From an uncultured Clostridia bacterium (GTDB lineage: Bacteria > Bacillota > Clostridia > Peptostreptococcales > Anaerovoracaceae), in the NCBI GenBank assembly GCA_934271235.1, contig CAKQQT010000015.1:1-64000 (forward strand): a stretch of DNA of 64,000 nucleotides, given 5' to 3'. A model generated the notes under the pieces. That model ran no database searches, was not told the origin of the DNA, and saw only the letters and a program-made list of their open reading frames with translations. Every line of letters begins with the position of its first letter. Position 1 is the first letter of the stretch. Both the position numbers and the translations under genes were made by a program. Positions 6,943 through 13,883 of the stretch are shown here, in pieces.

Positions 6943-8711
6943 GCCTTGTGTCCTCCGATCTGATCGTTGCGCTGCATGGCGGTCGCGCCGTCTTCAAGAT
7001 CACGGCCTTTGATGACCGCGTTTTTGCCGAATTTCTGCTTGATCGCCAACAGGGATTGCTGGATCTTGCGCTCATTTTCGAGAGCTGTGGCGGCTTCTTC
7101 TTTTTGCCGCTGTAGTTCTGACGCGTCGCGGCCGAAGATGTCTTTGCCTTCTGCGACAAAGCTGAACAGGTCAAGCTGCTGCTCTTGTTCCGGTCCCTGT
7201 CCTGCGAAAGCCGCGGCGGCCTGCGCAGACTGCGCGTGCTCTGCGGGAACAGCGCTGCCTGCATTTTGCGGCCGACGGCCGGCAGGCAGGACGCCGCGCA
7301 TGGCCGGAGCACTGCTTCCTTTGGGATCTGTGCCGGTGATCCGGTCAGTCTGCGCGGCAAACGGCGCTTCCGGCAGAATATGGTTCGCGCAGAGGGTCAG
7401 GCGGTGCACCGCGAAATCCGGGTTGACGATGCGCTGGTACAGGTCCGAGAGCGCATCGACGAGCATCGAGATCGAGGAGGTAGGCTGCGGCAGGTTGGCC
7501 GTGCCGTGCGCGTGTTTGGGGACGGCACGGCCGTAGCGGTCGATCGTTACAGCGATGCCATCCGCTTCAGGGGGCAGATCTGTTTCCGTTTGTCTGCGGT
7601 GACTTTGCTGTTTTTGCGGTTTTGCGCGGTGCATGCCGGCGGGCAGCGCGGTTTTGTCGTAGCCGACGGTCAGCACGAGCTGGTCGGTAGTCAGATGTTT
7701 TTCAAACAGGTCCATAGCCAGCTGCTCTGCCATTTCGCAGGCTACCAGATGTGCTTTCGCGGCCGGATAAGGGCATTGCAGCACCTGCCCGGAGCTGATG
7801 CTCGACGAGGCGGGACGATAGGCCTTGATATCCGCCATGGTGCAGGGCTCCCAGCCCCAGGCGTGGTCGATCAGCAGCTCGGCGTTGACTCCGAACAGTT
7901 TATAAAGCAGATCTTCGCTATAAAACTCGCCCGCCTTGCCGATCGAGCAGCGGGCGATATCGCCCATGGTATACAGTCCGACCTTAGCAAGCTTCTGCGC
8001 GTAGCCGTGTCCGATACGCCAAAAATCAGTCAGCGGCTGATGCGCCCACAGCCGCTGCCGATAGCTCATTTCATCGAGCTCGGCGATACGGACGCCGTTT
8101 GCGTCGGCGGGAATGTGCTTGGCCTCGATATCCATGGCGATCTTCGCCAAATACAGGTTCGTGCCGATGCCTGCCGTCGCGGTGATACCGGTTTCGCGAA
8201 GGACTTCGAGGATCATTTTCATGGCAAGCTCGCGTGCCGTCAGTCCGTACAGCGGCAGATAATCGGTGGCGTCGATAAAGACTTCGTCGATCGAATAGAC
8301 GTGGATGTCTTCCGGCGCGATATATTTAAGATAGATGCTGTAAATGCGGGAACTTGCATCGATGTAGTGCGCCATACGCGGCCGGGCGGTGATATAGGAG
8401 ATCGCAAGTTCCGGATGCGCGGCCAGCTCGTCCGCGTTTGCCGATTCCCCCGTGAAGTTTTGACGGCGGGCGCGGGTCAGCCGCAGGGCGTTCAGCTCGC
8501 GGATTTTTTGGACGACTTCGAACAGCCTTGCCCGTCCGGGGATGCCATAGGCGCGCAGGCTCGGAGAGACTGCCAGACAGATCGTTTTTTCGGTGCGGGA
8601 GGCGTCGGCGACGACCAGATGGGTGGTCAGAGGATCCAGTCCGCGCTCCATGCATTCCACAGACGCATAAAAAGATTTGAGATCGATAGCAAGATAAACG
8701 CGCCCCGCCAT
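6939..8711 (-). CDS. Y-family DNA polymerase (UmuC/DinB type)
   Basis: 590 residues, starting at MAGRVYLAIDLKSFYASVE behind an AAAGGAGGTG site; longer in-frame extensions have no such site. The first metal-binding Asp is D10, the steric-gate region FYASVE follows, and the catalytic SIDEVFID motif is near residues 138-146. The fingers, thumb and little-finger regions follow to about residue 400. The C-terminus carries an alanine/glutamine-rich linker and ends in a region DLFSFVAEGKD...LERKIQQSLLAIKQKFGKNAVIKG, typical of clostridial UmuC-like proteins. These enzymes copy damaged DNA in translesion synthesis. A LexA box overlaps the transcription start, so induction by the SOS response is expected. 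Operon with the YolD-like gene. Confidence 0.9.
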   Translation of the reverse strand: MAGRVYLAIDLKSFYASVECMERGLDPLTTHLVVADASRTEKTICLAVSPSLRAYGIPGRARLFEVVQKIRELNALRLTRARRQNFTGESANADELAAHPELAISYITARPRMAHYIDASSRIYSIYLKYIAPEDIHVYSIDEVFIDATDYLPLYGLTARELAMKMILEVLRETGITATAGIGTNLYLAKIAMDIEAKHIPADANGVRIAELDEMSYRQRLWAHQPLTDFWRIGHGYAQKLAKVGLYTMGDIARCSIGKAGEFYSEDLLYKLFGVNAELLIDHAWGWEPCTMADIKAYRPASSSISSGQVLQCPYPAAKAHLVACEMAEQLAMDLFEKHLTTDQLVLTVGYDKTALPAGMHRAKPQKQQSHRRQTETDLPPEADGIAVTIDRYGRAVPKHAHGTANLPQPTSSISMLVDALSDLYQRIVNPDFAVHRLTLCANHILPEAPFAAQTDRITGTDPKGSSAPAMRGVLPAGRRPQNAGSAVPAEHAQSAQAAAAFAGQGPEQEQQLDLFSFVAEGKDIFGRDASELQRQKEEAATALENERKIQQSLLAIKQKFGKNAVIKGRDLEDGATAMQRNDQIGGHKA

Positions 8712-8754
8712 ACGGACACCTCCTTTTCGCGGATTTTCCTCAGAAATAGAAATA

Positions 8755-8768
8755 AGAACAGATGTTCT
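8755..8768. promoter_or_regulatory. LexA (SOS) box of the Y-family polymerase operon
   Basis: AGAAC-AGAT-GTTCT is a perfect inverted repeat of the Gram-positive LexA/DinR consensus GAAC-N4-GTTC. It lies 8-21 bp downstream of the -10 element on the minus strand, where a bound repressor would block initiation. Confidence 0.85.
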
Positions 8769-8775
8769 TGATTCC

Positions 8776-8803
8776 ATTATAACAAATCCGCTGCGAAATG
8801 CAA
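8776..8803 (-). promoter_or_regulatory. Promoter of the Y-family polymerase operon
   Basis: On the minus strand TTGCAT (8803-8798), 16-bp spacer and TATAAT (8781-8776). Confidence 0.6.
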
Positions 8804-8939
8804 GCGGAAAAGATAGGAAAAAATCTGCCGCGATCACAAGCCTGTCACGCGTCTGCGGTATACTGTCAGCATAAATGGAAACCATAGACCTTGGCCGCGA
8901 TCGTTCCGGATCTTGACGGCCGGGAAAGGAGCGAGTGAT

Positions 8940-9998
8940 ATGTGTACCGCAGCAACTTACAAGACAAAGGACTTTTATTTCGGCCGAACGCTGGATTATG
9001 AATTTTCTTACGGCGAGGAGATCGTGGTGATGCCGCGGCGGTTGCCGCTGGAGTTTCGTTTCTTGGGAAAATCCGAGGCGCATTACGCGATCATCGGCAT
9101 GGCGCACGTGGCGGACGGTTATCCGCTGTTCTACGACGCGGTCAATGAAAAGGGCCTGGCGATGGCCGGACTGAATTTTGTCGGCAACGCGGTGTATCGG
9201 GAACCTGTTTCAGAGACGGGAGACAGCGAGGCGAGTGATGACACGGAAGTTCCAAAGAAAACGACAAAGCCGTATGAGGACCGGAATGCTCGACGTGTCA
9301 AAAATGTGGCGCAGTTTGAGTTCATCAGTTATCTGCTCAGCCGTTGCGCGTCGGTTGCAGAGGTGCGTACGGAGCTTGCGGATCTGAACCTGACCGGAAC
9401 CCCGTATAATGCGTATTTTCCACCGGCGCAGCTGCACTGGCTGATCGCGGACAAGGACGAGGCCATCGCCGTTGAATCCGTGGCGGAGGGACTCAAGGTC
9501 TACGACAATCCAGCGGGCGTGCTGACCAACAACCCGCCGTTCGATCTGCAGATGTTCAACTTGAACAATTATCTGCAGCTTTCGCCGCGGCAGCCGGAGA
9601 ACCGGTTCGCGCCGAAGCTGCCGCTGGGGACCTACAGCCGCGGCATGGGGGCGCTTGGTCTGCCGGGGGATCTGTCATCGATGTCGCGCTTCGTGCGCGT
9701 GGCGTTTACGCGAGCGCATGCGGTTTCGGATGCTTCGGAATCTGCGAGCGTCAGCCAGTTCTTTCATATTTTGGGATCGGCGGAGCAGCAGCGCGGATGC
9801 TGTGAGGTCGCGGACGGCAAATATGAGATCACGATCTATACGTCCTGCTGCAATGCCAGCCGCGGGATCTATTATTATACGACCTACGACAACCGCCGCA
9901 TTACCGCGGTAGATATGCATCGGGAAGATCTGAACGGCGCGGCGCTGGTCCGCTATCCGATGCTGACCGAGGCGGATATCCGGCTGCAGAACGCATGA
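8940..9998 (+). CDS. Choloylglycine hydrolase family protein (bile salt hydrolase / penicillin V acylase type)
   Basis: 352 residues beginning MCTAATYKTKDFYFGRTLDYE. Removal of Met would expose the catalytic Cys2 of an Ntn-hydrolase. Arg16 and Asp19 match conserved active-site residues, as do NFVGNA (near 75), the TNNPPFD block and the YSRGMGALGLPGD segment. The start at 8940 is fixed by the nucleophile and by an AAAGGAGCG site. A charged, poorly conserved stretch (about residues 93-125, with DSEASDDTEVPKK) makes it longer than the usual 320-330 residues. Members cleave amide bonds of conjugated bile acids, penicillin V or N-acyl homoserine lactones. The substrate cannot be decided here. It has no signal peptide, so it is cytoplasmic. 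Confidence 0.9.
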   Translation: MCTAATYKTKDFYFGRTLDYEFSYGEEIVVMPRRLPLEFRFLGKSEAHYAIIGMAHVADGYPLFYDAVNEKGLAMAGLNFVGNAVYREPVSETGDSEASDDTEVPKKTTKPYEDRNARRVKNVAQFEFISYLLSRCASVAEVRTELADLNLTGTPYNAYFPPAQLHWLIADKDEAIAVESVAEGLKVYDNPAGVLTNNPPFDLQMFNLNNYLQLSPRQPENRFAPKLPLGTYSRGMGALGLPGDLSSMSRFVRVAFTRAHAVSDASESASVSQFFHILGSAEQQRGCCEVADGKYEITIYTSCCNASRGIYYYTTYDNRRITAVDMHREDLNGAALVRYPMLTEADIRLQNA

Positions 9999-10034
9999 GG
10001 CCGGACATTTATGTGAAACGCGGGACCTGCGGTA

Positions 10035-10090
10035 CAAGACATGCTGCACAAGACCTGTTGCACAAGATATGCTGCACAAGACATGCTGCA
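10035..10090. repeat. Four tandem 14-bp repeats
   Basis: Four head-to-tail units of the form CAAGACATGCTGCA (10035-10048, 10049-10062, 10063-10076, 10077-10090), the second and third with two and one changes. Non-coding, 37 bp after the choloylglycine hydrolase stop codon. Confidence 0.8.
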
Positions 10091-10123
10091 CATCTGATCC
10101 GTGCGGTACCGATCTGCGCGGGT

Positions 10124-10378
10124 TGATTGCGTTTTTTTCAGAGAAAGAAAAAAATCTACAATTTTTTCCGGAAAACTATTTGTTTAGCCGGAGCCTGAGA
10201 TGGCTGATTGCGTAAATCCGGCGTATACTGTCAAAAACGCAAGAAAATTACCAATAGTTGGGAAAAACCTTGCGTAAATAAATCACGGTCGTGAAAAATT
10301 ACAATTTCAACTTCAAATATGGAAAATACTGGACAAAATGTTGCGTATTTTGGGCAACCACCGAAAAAAACGCAATCA
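10124..10378. repeat. Element with 16-bp perfect terminal inverted repeats (single copy here)
   Basis: TGATTGCGTTTTTTTC (10124-10139) is repeated exactly in inverted orientation at 10363-10378, enclosing about 225 bp of AT-rich DNA. Inside there are further copies of TTGCGTA (near 10205, 10268 and 10341) and an inverted AAAAACGCAAG. No open frame has a ribosome binding site. It resembles a miniature inverted-repeat element of a third type. Alternatively the ends could form a long RNA stem. Confidence 0.5.
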
Positions 10379-10422
10379 GATCGAATATAGGAAGGAAAAA
10401 AAAGAAAACACCGACCGAAATC

Positions 10423-10462
10423 ATCAGGCACTTGCGGCAAACCTGCAGGGCCTGATTTTTTT
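10423..10462 (+). terminator. Intrinsic terminator upstream of the BlaI-type gene
   Basis: Stem ATCAGGC (10423-10429) with GCCTGAT (10450-10456), then a T run to 10462. It would insulate the blaI promoter from upstream transcription; what it terminates is unclear. Confidence 0.55.
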
Positions 10463-10493
10463 GCGATTTATCGTGGTGATGTGAAAAAATCGC

Positions 10494-10549
10494 TTGACAT
10501 TTTATAACTACAAATGTAAACTAAAAGCACAAAAGGGATTACAAATGTA
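10494..10549 (+). promoter_or_regulatory. BlaI promoter with two operator palindromes
   Basis: TTGACA (10494-10499), 17-bp spacer, TAAACT (10517-10522). Two identical palindromic sites TACAAATGTA lie at 10509-10518 and 10540-10549, 31 bp (three helical turns) apart. TACA-N2-TGTA is the known core of BlaI/MecI-type operators. The first overlaps the -10 element and the second lies just after the transcription start, which implies autorepression. Confidence 0.8.
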
Positions 10550-10605
10550 AACAAAGGGCACAAAAATCAAATAAGATCAAGATACAAATAAGAAAGGGGA
10601 ACAGC

Positions 10606-10983
10606 ATGAACAAGCAAGTTTCCATCAGTGACGCAGAGTGGACGATCATGAAAGCGCTCTGGCAGCACGAGGGGGAAAACATGACGTTAAAGGAGATCGC
10701 CGAGGCGGTGGCGGAATCCGGATGGAGCTACACGACGGTGCGCACGATGGTCGGGCGGCTGGTGGAGAAAGAGGCCATCAACGCAGATGAGAGTCACCCG
10801 CGCAATTTTCGGTATGCCGCGGCGGTATCGGAGGAAGCCTGCCGCCGGGAAGAGATGAAGAGCTTCCTCAACCGCATTTTTGACGGCTCCGCGAAACTTC
10901 TGGTATCCTCTCTGGTTTCCGGCAAGAACCTGACCAAAGAGGAACAGCAGACCTTAATGGAGATCATCGACAAGATGGACTGA
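10606..10983 (+). CDS. blaI: BlaI/MecI/CopY-family transcriptional repressor
   Basis: 125 residues, the family's usual size. An N-terminal winged helix (ISDAEWTIMKALWQHEG, MTLKEIAEAV, WSYTTVRTMVGRLVEKEAI) is followed by a C-terminal dimerisation region. The cleavage and dimer segment around FLNRIFDGSAKLLVSSLV is conserved. Two palindromic operators in its own promoter support autoregulation. The next gene encodes an M56 metalloprotease of BlaR1 type, whose known job is to inactivate such repressors in response to a cell-surface signal. No beta-lactamase or penicillin-binding protein gene is in the window, so the signal is unknown. Confidence 0.93.
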   Translation: MNKQVSISDAEWTIMKALWQHEGENMTLKEIAEAVAESGWSYTTVRTMVGRLVEKEAINADESHPRNFRYAAAVSEEACRREEMKSFLNRIFDGSAKLLVSSLVSGKNLTKEEQQTLMEIIDKMD

Positions 10984-11056
10984 AGCTGCATCGCAGGCTT
11001 TACGGAACAAGGCAAAAAGCAAAGAAAATAGGAAAATCTGCATGGAGGGGTAAAAA

Positions 11057-13534
11057 ATGAACATGCTGAATCTGAGTATCGCGGTGACCGCGGCGGCGCT
11101 TCTTGTGCTGCTGATCAAGCTGGCGGCGGGCAATCGGATCACGCCGCGGGGACATATGCTTTTGTGGCTGCCGGTAGCAGCGGCAATACTGGCGGTACCT
11201 CTGGCAGGCGTTCTGCCGGAGAGTGATCTCGCGGTCAGGACCTATCTGCCGCAGACGCAGGCGCGCGTTGTCATGCCGCATACCGAGCCGGCGCAAGGAA
11301 GTGATTTTTATGAAGATCCGGATGGCAGCGTGCAGGCAAGCGAACAGCCGAGCGATGCGCAAGGAGTGACCGGTACACAAAGCGGGCAGACCCAAGTCAG
11401 CATGCAGGTGCCGTTCACCGACCGGACGATCACCGGTGCCTTTCCGACATCGGCAGGCAGAGACCGTCTCAAGACCGGGATCTACATCACAGGCGTTCTG
11501 ATGGTTTTGGGCGGGCTTTTGATCGGGACCGGAAAGCAGAGAAAAAAGCTGCGCGCACTGGAAGACCGCGAAGACGCACAGCTGCGGCAGCAGCTTACGG
11601 AACTTCGGACGAAGATCGGTATCCGCAGCCGTGCGAAGATCTCGATAAAGCAAGGCGCGGGCAGCACGTTTCTGACGCGGCTGGACGGCCGTTATGTGAT
11701 CGCATTGGAAAGCGGATTCGATGAGGCGGAACAGCGGCAGGTGCTGGCACACGAGCTGACGCACCTTGCGCACGGCGATCTGGAGAAGAATTTTATTGCT
11801 GCGGCTGTGCTGGCGGCGTTCTGGTGGAACCCGATCATCTGGCTGGCCTTTCGTCGGTTTCGGCGCGACATGGAAGTGTACTGCGACTACGACGCGGCAC
11901 GTTTGACGGGGGATAAAAAGAACTATGCGGCGACTTTGGTCAAAGCGGCGGCCGGTACGGAGCGCTTTCTTCTCGGCACGACCTCGTTCATCGGCGGAGA
12001 GAAAGAAGTCAGCGCACGTGTCAAAGCGCTGGCGGCCTTCAAGAAACCGAAGACCTGGATCGCAGTCCTTGCCGTTCTGGCGCTGGCCGCGGCCTGCGTG
12101 TGCTTCACGCTCAACGCCAAGAGCAGCGATCCATGCATCAGGTTCTTTCGCGATATACAGACACAAAACTTTGAAAATATCTGGATCGAAAGAGGCACAG
12201 GCACGCCGTTTGAAGACGATTATATTCATATTAATGACGCAAAACAGCGGAAGAAACTTGCAAAACTGTTCCACACATTCCGTGAAGAGGATTTTGCAGA
12301 CGGAGAACCTGTGAATGAGAACGCCTTTGATTACAAGATTTATATCGACATGGATCTTTCGGAGGAGAACCTGACCAATTTCCTGGTGCTGGGCAGAGAG
12401 GAAGAGGCCGGCGCCGATATATATTGTATTGCCGGCGAGAACGAAGACACAAGGATCAGAGGAAAACGCATACATTCGCCGAAGCTGACGGAACTTCTCA
12501 AAGAATATGAAGATACGAATCTGCACATGTCCTATTGGGCTGAGGCGCAGAATGCCGGCAGTATCACAGTACATATCGAGAACACAGAATACGATAATCC
12601 GGCCCCGCACCTGACTTATAAGGAAAACTTCCGCGTTGAGCGTTATACGGGAAAGAAAGATCCATATACAGACAAGAACAGCTGGGAGGCTGTACCGGAG
12701 CAGAAAGGCTACAAAGGCACAAGAGCAGGCGGAACCGCCATGGGAAACGAATATCTTACAGCCACGATCGATATTTCCACAAAATACGGAGAACTGCCGG
12801 AGGGCATTTATCGACTGATCCTTCCGTTTACGCAGAAATTACAAAACGGAAAAACAATCGAACAGGAAAACGCCGCAGTCTTCGAATGGGTGGAAAACCG
12901 GCTGCATCTTGTAGACTGGGATTTTCTGCTCTCACAGCCGGACGGGGACTTGAACGAAGAAACAAAAAACGAGCTGAACCAGGCATTCCAAACATGGGGC
13001 AAAACTTCCTTGTACTGCTACTTTACAAGTGCGTACAGCAGTCCGGATAAAATGGATTTCTTTGAGTTTTTAAGATATTATCCACAGTTTGATGATGTTA
13101 TGGGCTGGACGCCGGACCTCAAAGCAAAGTTTGAAGACTCCGCGTTCTGGAGCACATACAGGAAAAACGGCTGGACGGTCGATAATTACATTACGCCGGT
13201 GAAACCTTATGATCCTGCGGGGCTGAATCAAAGCCTCACATATTACGCAGGCATCACGCTCGACGATATCCGAACGCACTACACGCAAAAAGAATGGGAG
13301 CGGTTCTATGTGAAAGATATCGACCGCTATATCACCTTTACCAGCGACGCGGGCGGCGGTAAATTCATTGTCACAGAGGGAAAAAAGTCGGGTGATACCG
13401 TTACTTTGGTTGGCGAAACCTTAAGCCTCAAAGAAAAAGGCTTAGATATATACAGCGGTGACGGAATTTCGGTATTGACGCTGCAGGAAGCGGACGGTCG
13501 GTATCTGATCCGGTCACTGCTGCCGAGTGAATAA
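11057..13534 (+). CDS. M56 family (BlaR1-like) membrane metalloprotease, paralogue 1
   Basis: 825 residues. Two N-terminal membrane segments, then a long linker, a third membrane segment near 150-165, a cytoplasmic zinc-protease domain with H232-E-L-T-H236 (AHELTHLAHGDLEKN), and conserved AFWWNP and RRFRRDMEVYCDYDAAR motifs. A fourth membrane segment near 332-352 is followed by an extracellular region of about 470 residues that is not a penicillin-binding domain. Its last 200 residues (WDFLLSQPD, FFEFLRYYPQF, AGITLDDI, DIDRYITFTSDAGGG, LQEADGRYLIRS) are shared with the paralogue at 13884. Such proteins sense an external ligand and cleave or trigger loss of BlaI. It follows blaI by 73 bp. Confidence 0.88.
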   Translation: MNMLNLSIAVTAAALLVLLIKLAAGNRITPRGHMLLWLPVAAAILAVPLAGVLPESDLAVRTYLPQTQARVVMPHTEPAQGSDFYEDPDGSVQASEQPSDAQGVTGTQSGQTQVSMQVPFTDRTITGAFPTSAGRDRLKTGIYITGVLMVLGGLLIGTGKQRKKLRALEDREDAQLRQQLTELRTKIGIRSRAKISIKQGAGSTFLTRLDGRYVIALESGFDEAEQRQVLAHELTHLAHGDLEKNFIAAAVLAAFWWNPIIWLAFRRFRRDMEVYCDYDAARLTGDKKNYAATLVKAAAGTERFLLGTTSFIGGEKEVSARVKALAAFKKPKTWIAVLAVLALAAACVCFTLNAKSSDPCIRFFRDIQTQNFENIWIERGTGTPFEDDYIHINDAKQRKKLAKLFHTFREEDFADGEPVNENAFDYKIYIDMDLSEENLTNFLVLGREEEAGADIYCIAGENEDTRIRGKRIHSPKLTELLKEYEDTNLHMSYWAEAQNAGSITVHIENTEYDNPAPHLTYKENFRVERYTGKKDPYTDKNSWEAVPEQKGYKGTRAGGTAMGNEYLTATIDISTKYGELPEGIYRLILPFTQKLQNGKTIEQENAAVFEWVENRLHLVDWDFLLSQPDGDLNEETKNELNQAFQTWGKTSLYCYFTSAYSSPDKMDFFEFLRYYPQFDDVMGWTPDLKAKFEDSAFWSTYRKNGWTVDNYITPVKPYDPAGLNQSLTYYAGITLDDIRTHYTQKEWERFYVKDIDRYITFTSDAGGGKFIVTEGKKSGDTVTLVGETLSLKEKGLDIYSGDGISVLTLQEADGRYLIRSLLPSE

Positions 13535-13547
13535 AATTTGCAAAAAA

Positions 13548-13582
13548 GAACGCTTGTTCTTGATGAAAAAATATGTTATGAT
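13548..13582 (+). promoter_or_regulatory. LexA-box promoter of the small peptide gene
   Basis: GAAC-GCTT-GTTC (13548-13559) fits the Gram-positive LexA consensus, extended as AAGAAC/GTTCTT. TTGTTC (13554-13559) serves as the -35 element, with a 17-bp spacer to TATGAT (13577-13582). The operator therefore covers the -35 box and should repress the promoter until SOS induction. Confidence 0.7.
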
Positions 13583-13666
13583 GAAAAAGCCAAGAGAATA
13601 GGAGCCGAGCGGCTGAGCTGAATTTCAAAAGGTCTGTATGGATTTGGAGAAAGGAGGCGGCGCGAA

Positions 13667-13768
13667 ATGCGAATCACGATTACGCTGAAGCGTATTAAGA
13701 TCACAATTTCCAGCATAAAAAAAGCCGCTCCTGCTGACACCAAGAGCGGCAATGCCCATAAAGGGTAA
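13667..13768 (+). CDS. 33-residue basic peptide, candidate SOS-induced type I toxin
   Basis: ATG at 13667 follows AAAGGAGG (13650-13657) at a slightly long but usable distance. The peptide starts MRITITLKRIKITISSIKK and ends KSGNAHKG; it alternates beta-branched hydrophobic and basic residues and is strongly cationic. It is not the hydrophobic helix seen in most known type I toxins, so the toxin label is an inference from architecture. Its mRNA starts at a LexA-box promoter about 75 bp upstream. The 3' half of the gene is covered by a convergent antisense RNA with its own promoter and terminator. I do not recognise a named family. It sits between two paralogous M56 genes. Confidence 0.55.
   Translation: MRITITLKRIKITISSIKKAAPADTKSGNAHKG
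13717..13750 (-). terminator. Terminator of the antisense RNA
   Basis: On the minus strand GCCGCTC (13750-13744) pairs with GAGCGGC (13730-13724) around a 13-nt loop and is followed by seven T. Confidence 0.85.
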
Positions 13769-13803
13769 ACGTATAATTGGCTAAGCCGTAAGGCTCATCT
13801 CTT
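13717..13803 (-). ncRNA. Antisense RNA, candidate antitoxin
   Basis: A minus-strand consensus promoter would start a transcript near 13803 and a strong intrinsic terminator would end it near 13717, giving about 87 nt. The RNA is fully complementary to the 3' half and stop codon of the small peptide gene and to its 3' untranslated region. A small AGCC-TTAC-GGCT hairpin lies near its 5' end. This geometry matches type I antitoxins that overlap the 3' end of the toxin mRNA, such as RatA or SR4 in Bacillus. Confidence 0.6.
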
Positions 13804-13809
13804 GGCACT

Positions 13810-13838
13810 AGCATAGCATGATTCCGTAAAAAAGTCAA
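13810..13838 (-). promoter_or_regulatory. Promoter of the antisense RNA
   Basis: Minus strand: TTGACT (13838-13833), exactly 17 bp, TATGCT (13815-13810). A strong constitutive-type promoter, as expected for an antitoxin RNA. Confidence 0.75.
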
Positions 13839-13883
13839 CGAAATCTCAAAGAAGATAAAAGGGAAAAGTATGGAGGATAGGCT

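Noticed and set aside
10035..10090. Tandem repeats considered as a CRISPR array
   Set aside because: The 14-bp units touch one another and have no spacers; no cas genes are in the window.
10231..10440. Minus-strand 69-codon frame
   Set aside because: No ribosome binding site, lies across the inverted-repeat element and the terminator, composition not protein-like.
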